Below, in pieces: positions 1-6,294 of a stretch of 11,390 nucleotides of DNA. Position 1 is the stretch's first letter; every line of letters begins with the position of its first letter. The stretch is taken from contig DLHW01000039.1 in assembly GCA_002483425.1 (NCBI GenBank), forward strand, positions 1 to 11,390, in the 5' to 3' direction. This stretch comes from Methylococcaceae bacterium UBA7658 (GTDB lineage: Bacteria; Pseudomonadota; Gammaproteobacteria; Methylococcales; Methylomonadaceae). Under the pieces are notes generated by a model that was given only the letters and a program-made list of their open reading frames with translations, was not told where the DNA came from and made no database searches. The position numbers and the translations under genes were made by a program.

Positions 1-11
1 AAAACCGCCAG

Positions 12-130
12 TGCTCGGCGCGGCATAAGGGGTAATGGGTGGAAATCGTAGGTTGCGGATGAACTTGTGAACCCAAACAAATACATGTAACATTGTTATG
101 TGGGGGTTCGTATCTCACCCCAACCTACCG
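12..130 (-). repeat. BIME-like repeat, family 1, copy A (inverted relative to copy B)
   Basis: This is one of two copies of a ~117 bp repeat; the other lies at 2518-2633 in the opposite orientation. Read on the minus strand it starts CGGTAGGTT and ends in a tail GCCGCGCCGAGCA. It contains two opposed imperfect palindromes, at 48-78 and 100-128, each with GTAG at its outer edge. Each has G-rich and C-rich arms (GTTGGGGT with ACCCCAAC, degenerate here). A GTAG tetranucleotide plus an imperfect palindrome is the known layout of REP sequences, and two inverted REPs make a BIME. Copy A has drifted from perfect pairing more than copy B. Similarity to copy B stops abruptly at both ends, which supports a discrete mobile unit. 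No transposase gene is nearby. Confidence 0.85.
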
Positions 131-216
131 AGCTGAGTAAAAGCAACAAACAACAAAATATGCTACGTAACATACGTTCCCCTAATTTTTTGTTATCGAT
201 TTTTAGGTTTTGCCGC
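131..216. other. Short AT-rich intergenic stretch after the lipoprotein genes
   Basis: This stretch separates repeat copy A from the stop codon of the last lipoprotein gene. It holds a small perfect inverted repeat (ACGTA at 165-169, TACGT at 173-177). On the minus strand this is followed only loosely by a T-containing tract, so it is at best a weak terminator. I see no gene or strong signal here. Confidence 0.4.
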
Positions 217-810
217 TTAGTGTTGAACATCAACGATACATTTCATAATGACCCTGCCAGCCTGGACGCTCCATCCTCCAGCAGGAACACCCATAGCCAC
301 TTCAAGCTGATAATTACCCATGGTGGGCACATCAAATGCAGTGGTACCATTTAATATTCTTTGCGGATTAAGACTGCTACCCGAAATTACTTTGGCCGAA
401 AAATCATCGAGATTCCCTTGTTTTTGACCGCTGGCCGCATACCTTGCGCCGTTTTGATCGATCAGTTGGAAAACCGGGGCATTTTGAGGCTTCCACATCA
501 AAGGTTGGTTTGAATTATTTTGGAGATAAATGTCAAACACCAAAAATTTATCGGTTGGCTGGGCAGTGAACTGTTGTTCATACATCCGCTTCTGGGATTT
601 CGGCAAGTAATTAATGCTGTTATTGACCAATTTATCTTCCCATCGAATCTTATCAATGCCGAGGATTAAGCCTGTCTGGTCGTCATACTTAGCCTGGGTG
701 CAGGACTTTAAGAGCGTATCAATCTGGACTTTATTTTTGGGATGGATGACCGGAACACAACCGGACAATATGGTCATCAGCACCGGAATGGAAATAAAGA
801 AGTATTTCAT
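217..810 (-). CDS. Predicted lipoprotein with a DUF4352-like (Ig-like) domain
   Basis: A 197-residue exported lipoprotein. Residues 1-17 form a type II signal peptide with lipobox LSGC, so Cys18 should be lipidated. The body, about residues 85-190, has the pattern of DUF4352/telokin-like beta-sandwich proteins: a strand DKFLVFDIYLQNNSNQP, then FQLIDQNGARYA, and later TTAFDVPTMGNYQLEV. This matches the 'vdv.v.N.s..p' / 'f.L.d..G..Y' / 'g...FdVP' spacing of that family. Such domains are usually extracellular or periplasmic binding or stability modules; no catalytic residues are apparent. It is last in a row of three minus-strand lipoprotein genes, 58 bp after its neighbour. An upstream GGGG lies about 11 bases before the ATG, a rather long spacing for a ribosome site. 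The domain call is by pattern only; the function is unknown. Confidence 0.75.
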   Translation of the reverse strand: MKYFFISIPVLMTILSGCVPVIHPKNKVQIDTLLKSCTQAKYDDQTGLILGIDKIRWEDKLVNNSINYLPKSQKRMYEQQFTAQPTDKFLVFDIYLQNNSNQPLMWKPQNAPVFQLIDQNGARYAASGQKQGNLDDFSAKVISGSSLNPQRILNGTTAFDVPTMGNYQLEVAMGVPAGGWSVQAGRVIMKCIVDVQH

Positions 811-868
811 AGTGATATATTCCCCTTAATATCAAATTTTTAAATCGTATATTTTTAATTTTAGGATT

Positions 869-1708
869 CTATATGTTTTTAGGTTTAGGTTTTGCGCGTT
901 TTTTGTCAGGACTTTCTGAAAGTGTTAATTGTTTGCCGTCAAATTTATACTTCATCGTCACATCAAAGCCTTTTTCGTCGCATTGTCGGCCAGCAACAAA
1001 TAATTCGAATATGATGAGTTGATTGTTTATTTCCTTAGCTTTCCTTGACCATATCCAGCCATCACATCTATCGTTTATATTTTCGATATCTTGATAGCCC
1101 TCGTAAAAGTTAATAAAGGGAGAAACCAGCAGATTAGGTTTGTCACCCTCCATTTTGTAAATATAAAATAATTCCTGATAAGAATTGGCCGGGTTAGCCC
1201 CAACCCATGATATGGTTACGGGGACTATAACTTCTTCCAAACCATCCCCGGTCAAATCGCCATAGATCGGCTTTTCAACCGTGAAGGATTTCCATTCTAA
1301 ATTTTGCGGAGAAGGAGCGTTTTCATCGCCCACCTCGTATTTGCCATTGCTAACCTTAACAGAATTTGTTTTGAAAAGTTCGTAATCATCAGGAGTAATC
1401 GGATATTCAAAATTACGAAAATCAATATTTCTAATGTTGCTTTTAGGTTTTTGTATCGTTGGAAATTCATCGTACGGAACAACCTGACGTTGTTGAGTTA
1501 GCCCTACTGTGCAACTTAAATTTCGCTGCGCGATTTCATCCATTAACTGTGGTGTTTGCCATTGGCTTTTTGCAGCCAAGCAAAGATCAGAATCGCTGGC
1601 TACCTCTAACTCCCGGAGAGTCATGTGTGCGATATTGTAAGGATTAGGGCCACAGGCTGTCATTACGGTTAAACAGGCAAATACGAAAGTGATTGTTCTT
1701 TGTTTCAT
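869..1708 (-). CDS. Predicted lipoprotein with an FG-GAP/VCBS-like acidic loop
   Basis: A 279-residue lipoprotein. I prefer the ATG at 1708 to the in-frame TTG at 1714 because AGAG sits 7 bases before it. The signal peptide ends at lipobox MTAC (Cys19). Residues 19-66 form a module shared with the next gene upstream: CGPNPY.IA, then EL, SDLC (Cys43), LMDEI and RNLSC (Cys66). A low-complexity linker follows. The C-terminal part contains GDLTGDGLEEV at about residues 151-160, an acidic loop like the calcium-binding turns of FG-GAP/VCBS repeats, followed by beta-strand-like sequence ending in a lysine-rich tail. Only one such loop is present, so it is not a full propeller. It probably sits on the periplasmic face of a membrane. 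Its role is unknown. Confidence 0.75.
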   Translation of the reverse strand: MKQRTITFVFACLTVMTACGPNPYNIAHMTLRELEVASDSDLCLAAKSQWQTPQLMDEIAQRNLSCTVGLTQQRQVVPYDEFPTIQKPKSNIRNIDFRNFEYPITPDDYELFKTNSVKVSNGKYEVGDENAPSPQNLEWKSFTVEKPIYGDLTGDGLEEVIVPVTISWVGANPANSYQELFYIYKMEGDKPNLLVSPFINFYEGYQDIENINDRCDGWIWSRKAKEINNQLIIFELFVAGRQCDEKGFDVTMKYKFDGKQLTLSESPDKKRAKPKPKNI

Positions 1709-1789
1709 AGTCAATCTCTAGCAATATAAAAATTGGATAGGCTTAAGTCCTTCATCAAGCTATTTTAAAGTCAGACTAGATTTGGCAAG

Positions 1790-2464
1790 TTAACAACCAC
1801 AGTGTCCCTTTCCTTTGGCAGATTGCCGAAGGCCATCTTTCTCAACATTGATTGTTACGTTGTATGATTCCAATTCGCACTCAGTGGGTTCGGGCGGACA
1901 TGATTCGGTTTTCCGAAAATTGGTGGTTACCGTATAGCCATTACCGGTATAACTGGGTAATCGGCTTTTTTCCATATCCAACTCTTGCGGATTTATCCGG
2001 ATTCCTTTCGGGTGAAGTTCAACATCTGCGCCATTAATGTTTATCCATGCCACGCCATCGGGTCCGGATGCGAAGAAAAATTTGGGCGAAAGGCCACTGT
2101 TATTTGAGTTAGAAAATTCAAATAAACAACCACACCCGCCAACTTTGCTGTTATCAAGAATATTTCCAATGTTAATTGACCCCGTTGCCGTTGAGGTGCT
2201 TAAAGGATGCCTTACATCACCTTGGCTTCGACTGGGGTTAGCAATGGATTGTTGGGACGTGCGTATGTTGCAATCCAAGTTTCGCCGACTGATTTCATTC
2301 ATCAGATTAGGGCTGCGCCAATATCGCTGCGAATAGCAGAGGTCTACATCATTGACTACCCTCAGTTCGGCTGGGTTTTTACGAGCGATGCCATAGGTAT
2401 TTGGTCCACAACCCAATAATGTAAAAACGCCAATCAAAATAAAAACGAATAAAATAATTCTCAA
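1790..2464 (-). CDS. Predicted Cys-rich lipoprotein, paralogous N-terminus with its neighbour
   Basis: A 224-residue lipoprotein. The open frame has no ATG. The longest version starts at a TTG (2509), but the TTG at 2464 is better: GGGAG lies 7 bases upstream and the product then begins with a normal signal peptide and lipobox LLGC (Cys19). Residues 19-65 (CGPNTYGIA, EL, DVDLC, LMNEI, RRNLDC) align with the downstream lipoprotein, with Cys43 in the same position. The rest is unrelated to that neighbour: GGCGCLFEF, then a strand-rich stretch FFFASGPDGVAWININGADVEL, a CPPEPTEC pair, and a C-terminal HCGC. The many cysteines suggest disulfides in the periplasm or a metal site. I do not recognise this C-terminal domain. 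Confidence 0.7.
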   Translation of the reverse strand: MRIILFVFILIGVFTLLGCGPNTYGIARKNPAELRVVNDVDLCYSQRYWRSPNLMNEISRRNLDCNIRTSQQSIANPSRSQGDVRHPLSTSTATGSINIGNILDNSKVGGCGCLFEFSNSNNSGLSPKFFFASGPDGVAWININGADVELHPKGIRINPQELDMEKSRLPSYTGNGYTVTTNFRKTESCPPEPTECELESYNVTINVEKDGLRQSAKGKGHCGC

Positions 2465-2517
2465 TCTGGGTCTCCCGATTAATCCGCTAGTCTGAAAGAT
2501 TACACTCAATTAAAGCA

Positions 2518-2633
2518 CGGTAGGTTAGGGTGAGGTACGAACCCCAACATGGCACCGATCATTATATTTGTTGGGGTTCACAAGTTCACCCCAACCTACA
2601 ACTACCACCTTATCCCTTATGCCGCGCCGAGCA
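2518..2633 (+). repeat. BIME-like repeat, family 1, copy B
   Basis: The better-preserved copy of the repeat seen at 12-130, inverted relative to it. Two opposed palindromes, at 2520-2548 and 2570-2599, each have GTAG at the outer edge; their inner C/G-rich arms (ACCCCAACA and TGTTGGGGT) can also pair with each other across a ~20-base AT-rich loop. A non-palindromic tail ends in GCCGCGCCGAGCA. The RNA or single strand could fold into a long hairpin of about 30 bp. The repeat lies directly upstream of the first lipoprotein gene, so it and copy A bracket the cassette. Confidence 0.88.
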
Positions 2634-2652
2634 TCGGAGCATTTATCGGAAT

Positions 2653-2744
2653 AGCAGGTAGGTCAGGTTGCGTGTACGCTACCTGACAATTAGATGCTCA
2701 AATTGTCACATAACCGCTAACGCGGCAATGTGACCTACTCTGCT
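2653..2744. repeat. BIME-like repeat, family 2 (two opposed GTAG palindromes)
   Basis: A second repeat type. The left unit, 2658-2687, is GTAG plus a near-perfect palindrome: arms GTCAGGT and ACCTGAC (2662-2668, 2681-2687), with inner GCGT and ACGC. The right unit, 2705-2738, reads inverted: arms GTCACAT and ATGTGAC, inner CCGC and GCGG, ending in CTAC. The outer AGCAG...CTGCT extends the symmetry. The arm sequences differ from the 12-130/2518-2633 family, but the architecture (GTAG outside, two opposed hairpins) is the same. Confidence 0.75.
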
Positions 2745-2853
2745 CCATCCCTGGTGGTCGTCCCTGCCGGAAACGGCATTATATTTAGCAGTTAGCTCGG
2801 ATGATACCTATTGGAATCTAATGCAATTATAACCATCATGCTTCAAGCAATAC
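2745..2853. other. Intergenic stretch with a small GAAA-loop hairpin
   Basis: Between the family 2 repeat and the toxin stop codon. It holds a perfect 5 bp stem TGCCG/CGGCA around GAAA at 2765-2778, followed on the plus strand by TTATATTT. No plus-strand gene ends nearby, so I do not call it a terminator. Nothing else is visible. Confidence 0.35.
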
Positions 2854-3240
2854 TTAAACTTTCCTAATCACCCCAGGATAACCCGCCACCACCGAATCAA
2901 CCGTCAACAAGGTTATGCCCTCAACCGTCGCTTGGGCGATCAGGATGCGGTCGAAAGGGTCTTTGTGCAAGGATGGCAGGTTGGGCAGGAATACGGCATG
3001 TTCGCTGGTGATGGGCAATTCGCTGTAGCCGTTATCCAGCAGCCCTCGGCGCAACAAACGCGCATCAACTTGGAAATCAGGGCGGCCAAGGCTGTTTTTG
3101 ATGGCAATTTCCCAAAGCGAAGCAGGGCTAAAGTACAAGTGATTGGCTGTACCCTCGATCAGTTCACGGGCGGTAGTCGACAAGTTCTCAGGCGTACTTG
3201 CCGTCCATAACAGCAAATGGGTATCGAGCAGGAAATCCAT
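2854..3240 (-). CDS. PIN-domain toxin of a type II toxin-antitoxin pair (VapC-like)
   Basis: A 128-residue PIN-domain protein, full length for the family. PIN toxins are metal-dependent ribonucleases that cut RNA when freed from their antitoxin. The acidic residues of the active site are visible: Asp6 in LLDTH, Glu44 in WEIAIK, Asp94/Asp97 in HKDPFDRIL, and Asp115 in LLTVDS. The WEIAIK and KDPFDR motifs are typical of the PIN group that pairs with Phd-like antitoxins. Its ATG shares one base with the antitoxin stop (TAATG), so the two genes are translationally coupled, antitoxin first. The gene is complete and looks functional. The precise RNA target cannot be read from the sequence. Confidence 0.92.
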   Translation of the reverse strand: MDFLLDTHLLLWTASTPENLSTTARELIEGTANHLYFSPASLWEIAIKNSLGRPDFQVDARLLRRGLLDNGYSELPITSEHAVFLPNLPSLHKDPFDRILIAQATVEGITLLTVDSVVAGYPGVIRKV

Positions 3241-3482
3241 TAACTGCCGCTAAACAGCTTGGTTATTTCATCTTCCCCCATGCGGTCGAAGTCGTCCGGC
3301 ACAGTGAATGCTCCGGCCAAAAATCCTGTCCGGTGAATCTGGTCGCTATCCGTAGCGGTTAAGGCGGAGACTTTTACCAGCGGTTTTCCGGATTTGGCGA
3401 TAATAAACGGCTCGCCCGCAACTGCCTGCTCGACTAAGCGGGAAAGGTGGGTTTTTGCTTCGTGGATGTTGATGGTTTTCAT
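3240..3482 (-). CDS. Phd/YefM-like antitoxin
   Basis: An 80-residue antitoxin, first gene of the toxin-antitoxin pair. The N-terminal half (MKTINIHEAKTHLSRLVEQ, GEPFIIAKSGKPLVKV, about residues 1-40) is the Phd/YefM DNA-binding fold, which dimerises on operator DNA. The C-terminal half (GFLAGAFTVPDDFDRM...FSGS) is the flexible part that wraps and blocks the PIN toxin. Antitoxins of this kind repress their own operon, and a palindrome lies immediately upstream (3494-3522). The start ATG at 3482 gives the expected family N-terminus, though no strong ribosome site is seen. Confidence 0.92.
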   Translation of the reverse strand: MKTINIHEAKTHLSRLVEQAVAGEPFIIAKSGKPLVKVSALTATDSDQIHRTGFLAGAFTVPDDFDRMGEDEITKLFSGS

Positions 3483-3493
3483 AGCAGGCCATA

Positions 3494-3522
3494 TTAAACT
3501 AAATTGAGTTAGTTTAGTTTAA
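3494..3522 (-). promoter_or_regulatory. Palindromic operator/promoter of the toxin-antitoxin operon
   Basis: AAACTAA (3496-3502) and TTAGTTT (3509-3515) form a 7 bp inverted repeat with a 6-base spacer. A wider symmetric pair TTAAACT/AGTTTAA sits at 3494-3500 and 3516-3522. Read on the minus strand, a -10-like TTTAAT falls inside the palindrome 12 bases before the antitoxin start. This arrangement fits autorepression by the antitoxin; it is inferred from position and symmetry only. Confidence 0.6.
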
Positions 3523-3561
3523 CATGACGACGGCTATTTTCAAGGGACAAGGGGTTTGGCA

Positions 3562-5634
3562 TTAATAACTAAGCCTTATCCCAATCTCAGCACTCCGTCC
3601 CGGTTCCGGCGCAAAATTCCGCAAATAAGACGTGGAATTGCGGATGTTTTCGTTCAACAAGTTTTTGCCCTTGGCAAACAGCATGATGTCCGCGCCGTGC
3701 AAGTCGGTCAGCTTATATTGGCCGCCGACATTCAACAGCAAATAGCTGTCGGTTGCCGTTTCGTTGTCGCCGGGATTGGTTTGGGCTTCGGCGCGGGTTA
3801 GGCGGGCGTTGGCCGACCACTCGTTTTTCTCGTAACTGAGTTGCAGGCCATAACGCAGCGGCGGCATCCTGGGTACGTCTGCGCCGTTGCTGAACTCACC
3901 TCGGGTGTAGTCGCCGAATAAGGTCAAATCCACTGCGCCGTAGTTGTTTTGCATCAGCGGAAAGGTCGCTTGTACTTCAAAACCTTTGAAGGTGGCATCC
4001 AGTTGTTTGCTGTCCAATAGCGGGAAGCACTCGTCGCAATCAGTGCCAGGGGTGACAAAACTGCCGCTTGCTGCGTCAAACAACAAGCCGGACGAGCGTT
4101 GCTGGAATATATAGTTGCTCACCCAATTGTGGAAGAGGTTGAATTCGGCAGTCACCCAACGGCTGTTGAAGCGGTAGCCCAAGTCCAGGTTTTCCGACAA
4201 TTCTTTCTTTAATCCGGCATTGCCGTGTTCGTAACTGCGGGTGGCATGGTGGAAGCCGTCCGAAAACAGTTCCTGGATTTGCGGGGCGCGTTCGGAATGG
4301 GTGAAGGCCAGGCTAACTTGGTGCTGGTCGGTGATGTCCCACAAGGCCGAGGCCGAGCCGCTGATTGGCACGTAAGACTTATCATTGCCACCACTGGGCG
4401 AAATTTGGTTCAGTTCCGCCCGCGCACCAAAATCGAAGGTCAGACTGTGGTGCTTGAATGATTCCACCGCGAATAAGGCGTAGGATTCGATGTCCGATTT
4501 CGGCACGATTTGGCCTTCTTCACCCGTGGCTTCAAACACGGTGTTGACCGACTGGAAGCCGAATACGCCGTTGAGGTTGGCGATGGGCTTATGTTCCAAC
4601 TCGAACCGGCTCTCAAAGGATTCGTTGGTAAAGGTCGTACCGACCACGCCGCCGTCTAATTCGTTGTGCTTATAATCAGTGTAGCCGAATTTCATGCGGA
4701 CTTGTTCGGCGAAGGCGAAAGGCTTGTTTAGCTGGCCTTTGAAATCGTATTTTGATTGCTTAAGGTCTACCGTAACCGGTGCTTCACCGTGGCCATCTGG
4801 GGCAATGCCGTAGACCTTTTCCAACTTGTTGGCTGATGCGCCGACCATACCATTATCATTAATGAATGAGCCGCCGACCGAACCGCCACGCGAACGTGCT
4901 TGTGAGTTGCCGATGAAGCCGTTGGTATTAATTAATTCACCCGGCGCAACCGCATTAAAACTGGGGTCGTGCTGGCGCACGGCGGCTTCGTCAATTGCCA
5001 CGCCGCCGATATGGGTGTTGTTTTGGTCGCGGTAAAAACCGTCGGCATGGAAAGCGAAATTACCTTTTCCCGCTTCCAATTTTAAGGCGCTGGCGGATTC
5101 GTTGGTGGCGGAATCGTACCGCTGCTCGCCCGCACCGCCGATCAGCTTATCCGGCACGGCTTCCGGGATGCGGTTGTCGATGACGTTGACGATGCCTCCG
5201 ATTGCGCCGTTGCCGTACAGCAAAGTCGATGGCCCGCGCAACACTTCCACCCGTTCGGCGATGACCGGATCAACCCCGGTAGGATGGTCAGGGCTTAAGC
5301 TGGAGGCATCATTATTGCCCAAACTGTTCTGCATCACCCTAACCCGTGGCCCCGCTTGGCCCCGAATTACCGGCGACCCCACACCCGCGCCAAATGATTG
5401 GTTGGTCACGCCGAGTTCATTCTGCAAGGTCTCGCCCAGGGTTTGGCCGACTTTGCTGAATAAGTCGTCGCCAGTCAGCACGTTGACCGGTCGTGCCGAT
5501 TTGGTGGTGCTTTGCTTAATACCTGTACTGTAAACATAAACGGGTTCAAGTTCTACGCTGGACTCTTCCTCTGCGTAAGCAGGTAAGATCACCATACTGA
5601 TGGGAACAGCGAGATAAATAAGTTTTTTATGCAT
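3562..5634 (-). CDS. znuD: TonB-dependent outer-membrane receptor, ZnuD-type (zinc uptake)
   Basis: A 690-residue outer-membrane receptor that should import zinc, or a zinc complex, using TonB energy. A signal peptide ends at PAYA (residue 21). A TonB-box-like segment (EPVYVYS) follows, then the plug domain (about 45-155) with SPVIRGQAGPRVRV, LSPDHPTGVDP, RVEVLRGPSTLLYGNGAIGG and VNVIDNRIP, all characteristic of ZnuD-type receptors. The remainder is a beta-barrel ending in an aromatic Tyr. An extracellular-loop motif DCDEC (Cys533, Cys536) and several His/Asp-rich loops could bind metal. AAGG lies 8 bases before the ATG. The gene follows zur on the same strand after 85 bp, and a Zur-box-like site overlaps its promoter. 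The receptor family is certain; zinc as substrate is inferred from motifs and neighbour. Confidence 0.9.
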   Translation of the reverse strand: MHKKLIYLAVPISMVILPAYAEEESSVELEPVYVYSTGIKQSTTKSARPVNVLTGDDLFSKVGQTLGETLQNELGVTNQSFGAGVGSPVIRGQAGPRVRVMQNSLGNNDASSLSPDHPTGVDPVIAERVEVLRGPSTLLYGNGAIGGIVNVIDNRIPEAVPDKLIGGAGEQRYDSATNESASALKLEAGKGNFAFHADGFYRDQNNTHIGGVAIDEAAVRQHDPSFNAVAPGELINTNGFIGNSQARSRGGSVGGSFINDNGMVGASANKLEKVYGIAPDGHGEAPVTVDLKQSKYDFKGQLNKPFAFAEQVRMKFGYTDYKHNELDGGVVGTTFTNESFESRFELEHKPIANLNGVFGFQSVNTVFEATGEEGQIVPKSDIESYALFAVESFKHHSLTFDFGARAELNQISPSGGNDKSYVPISGSASALWDITDQHQVSLAFTHSERAPQIQELFSDGFHHATRSYEHGNAGLKKELSENLDLGYRFNSRWVTAEFNLFHNWVSNYIFQQRSSGLLFDAASGSFVTPGTDCDECFPLLDSKQLDATFKGFEVQATFPLMQNNYGAVDLTLFGDYTRGEFSNGADVPRMPPLRYGLQLSYEKNEWSANARLTRAEAQTNPGDNETATDSYLLLNVGGQYKLTDLHGADIMLFAKGKNLLNENIRNSTSYLRNFAPEPGRSAEIGIRLSY

Positions 5635-5660
5635 TGTAGTTGCCTTTTGATTTTGTAACC

Positions 5661-5680
5661 TATGTTATATCGTTACATTT
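5661..5680 (-). promoter_or_regulatory. Zur-box-like operator over the znuD -10
   Basis: Read on the minus strand the site runs AAATGTAACGATATAACATA. It keeps the outer part and one half of the gammaproteobacterial Zur consensus (AAATGTTATA and TATAACATTT half sites); the ATGT...ACAT arms are symmetric about 5670. A -10-like TATAAC (5664-5669) lies inside it, about 30 bases before the znuD ATG. Zinc-loaded Zur bound here would block the promoter. No convincing -35 is seen. Confidence 0.6.
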
Positions 5681-5719
5681 ACGCTGAAATTAAATATTTG
5701 TCTTTTCTAGCCTGACTTA

Positions 5720-6232
5720 TTACATCGCGTTCGGCTCAGGTTGCTTGCAATGTTTGCAAATGCCTTGCACTTCAATCGCTTTATGATACGGCGTGAAGCC
5801 CGCGTGGCTAAGTTCCTGGCTGACCGCCTGCATTACCAGCTTACCGGGGCGTTCTTCTACTTCGTGGCATCGAAGGCAAATCAACAACAATTGTTCGTGC
5901 TGTCGTTCGGAACATGTGCAGCCAATAAAGGCATTCAGGCTTTCCACCCTATGGATCAGCCCTTGTTCCAGTAGAAAATCTAGAGCACGGTAGACGGTTG
6001 CGGGTTTGACCGACTGTTGTAGCGGTTTGATCTGGTCGAGAAGATCATAAGCCTTGACCGCTCTGTGGCTCTTCCAGATCAACTCGAGCGTTTTACGACG
6101 AATCGGAGTCAACTGCACACCGCGTTCCGCACAGAGCTTATCCGCTGCTTTGACTGCCTTGTTACGGCAACTGTCATGGTTATGGGTGGGTGAAGTCAAT
6201 TCTGTAAAAGCTGACCCTGGGATTAAATTCAT
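5720..6232 (-). CDS. zur: Zinc uptake regulator, Fur family
   Basis: A Fur-family repressor that senses zinc and shuts off zinc-import genes. I take the ATG at 6232 (170 residues). An in-frame GTG at 6280 would add 16 hydrophobic, Cys-containing residues foreign to the family and would place the upstream palindrome inside the coding region. The N-terminal winged helix includes LTPIRRKTLELIW and the recognition-helix region KPATVYRALDFLLEQGLIHRVES. The C-terminal half has the structural zinc site (Cys119/Cys122 and Cys159/Cys162). Likely sensing ligands are His94, Cys105, His112 and Glu127, matching the pattern of the E. coli protein apart from a loop one residue shorter. A His-rich N-terminal THNHDSC is present. 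The adjoining znuD-type receptor supports Zur rather than Fur. Confidence 0.9.
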   Translation of the reverse strand: MNLIPGSAFTELTSPTHNHDSCRNKAVKAADKLCAERGVQLTPIRRKTLELIWKSHRAVKAYDLLDQIKPLQQSVKPATVYRALDFLLEQGLIHRVESLNAFIGCTCSERQHEQLLLICLRCHEVEERPGKLVMQAVSQELSHAGFTPYHKAIEVQGICKHCKQPEPNAM

Positions 6233-6258
6233 AAAACAACCAATGTTTATCAAAAAAA

Positions 6259-6292
6259 TTGATACGTTACAACATATCACTTAATGTATCAA
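6259..6292 (-). promoter_or_regulatory. Palindromic operator candidate upstream of zur
   Basis: Two overlapping symmetries. The outer pair is TTGATAC (6259-6265) and GTATCAA (6286-6292). The inner one, 6260-6279, is a 20-mer that on the minus strand runs TGATATGTTGTAACGTATCA and matches its own reverse complement at 16 of 20 positions. The ATGTT...AAC core resembles the Zur box near znuD. It lies about 27 bases before the zur ATG, so autoregulation is plausible. A -35-like TTGATA lies at its far edge. Confidence 0.5.
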
Positions 6293-6294
6293 CA

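Noticed and set aside
100..354. An 84-codon plus-strand open frame starting in repeat copy A
   Set aside because: It begins in a repeat and runs antisense into a lipoprotein gene with clear family features; no independent support.
2765..2778. GAAA-loop hairpin followed by TTATATTT as a rho-independent terminator
   Set aside because: The stem is only 5 bp, the T tract is broken, and no plus-strand gene ends before it; on the minus strand there is no T tract.
5102..5533. A 143-codon plus-strand open frame inside the receptor gene
   Set aside because: It is antisense to the well-supported ZnuD-type receptor, has no family-like motifs and no ribosome site; an overlap artefact of GC-rich coding DNA.
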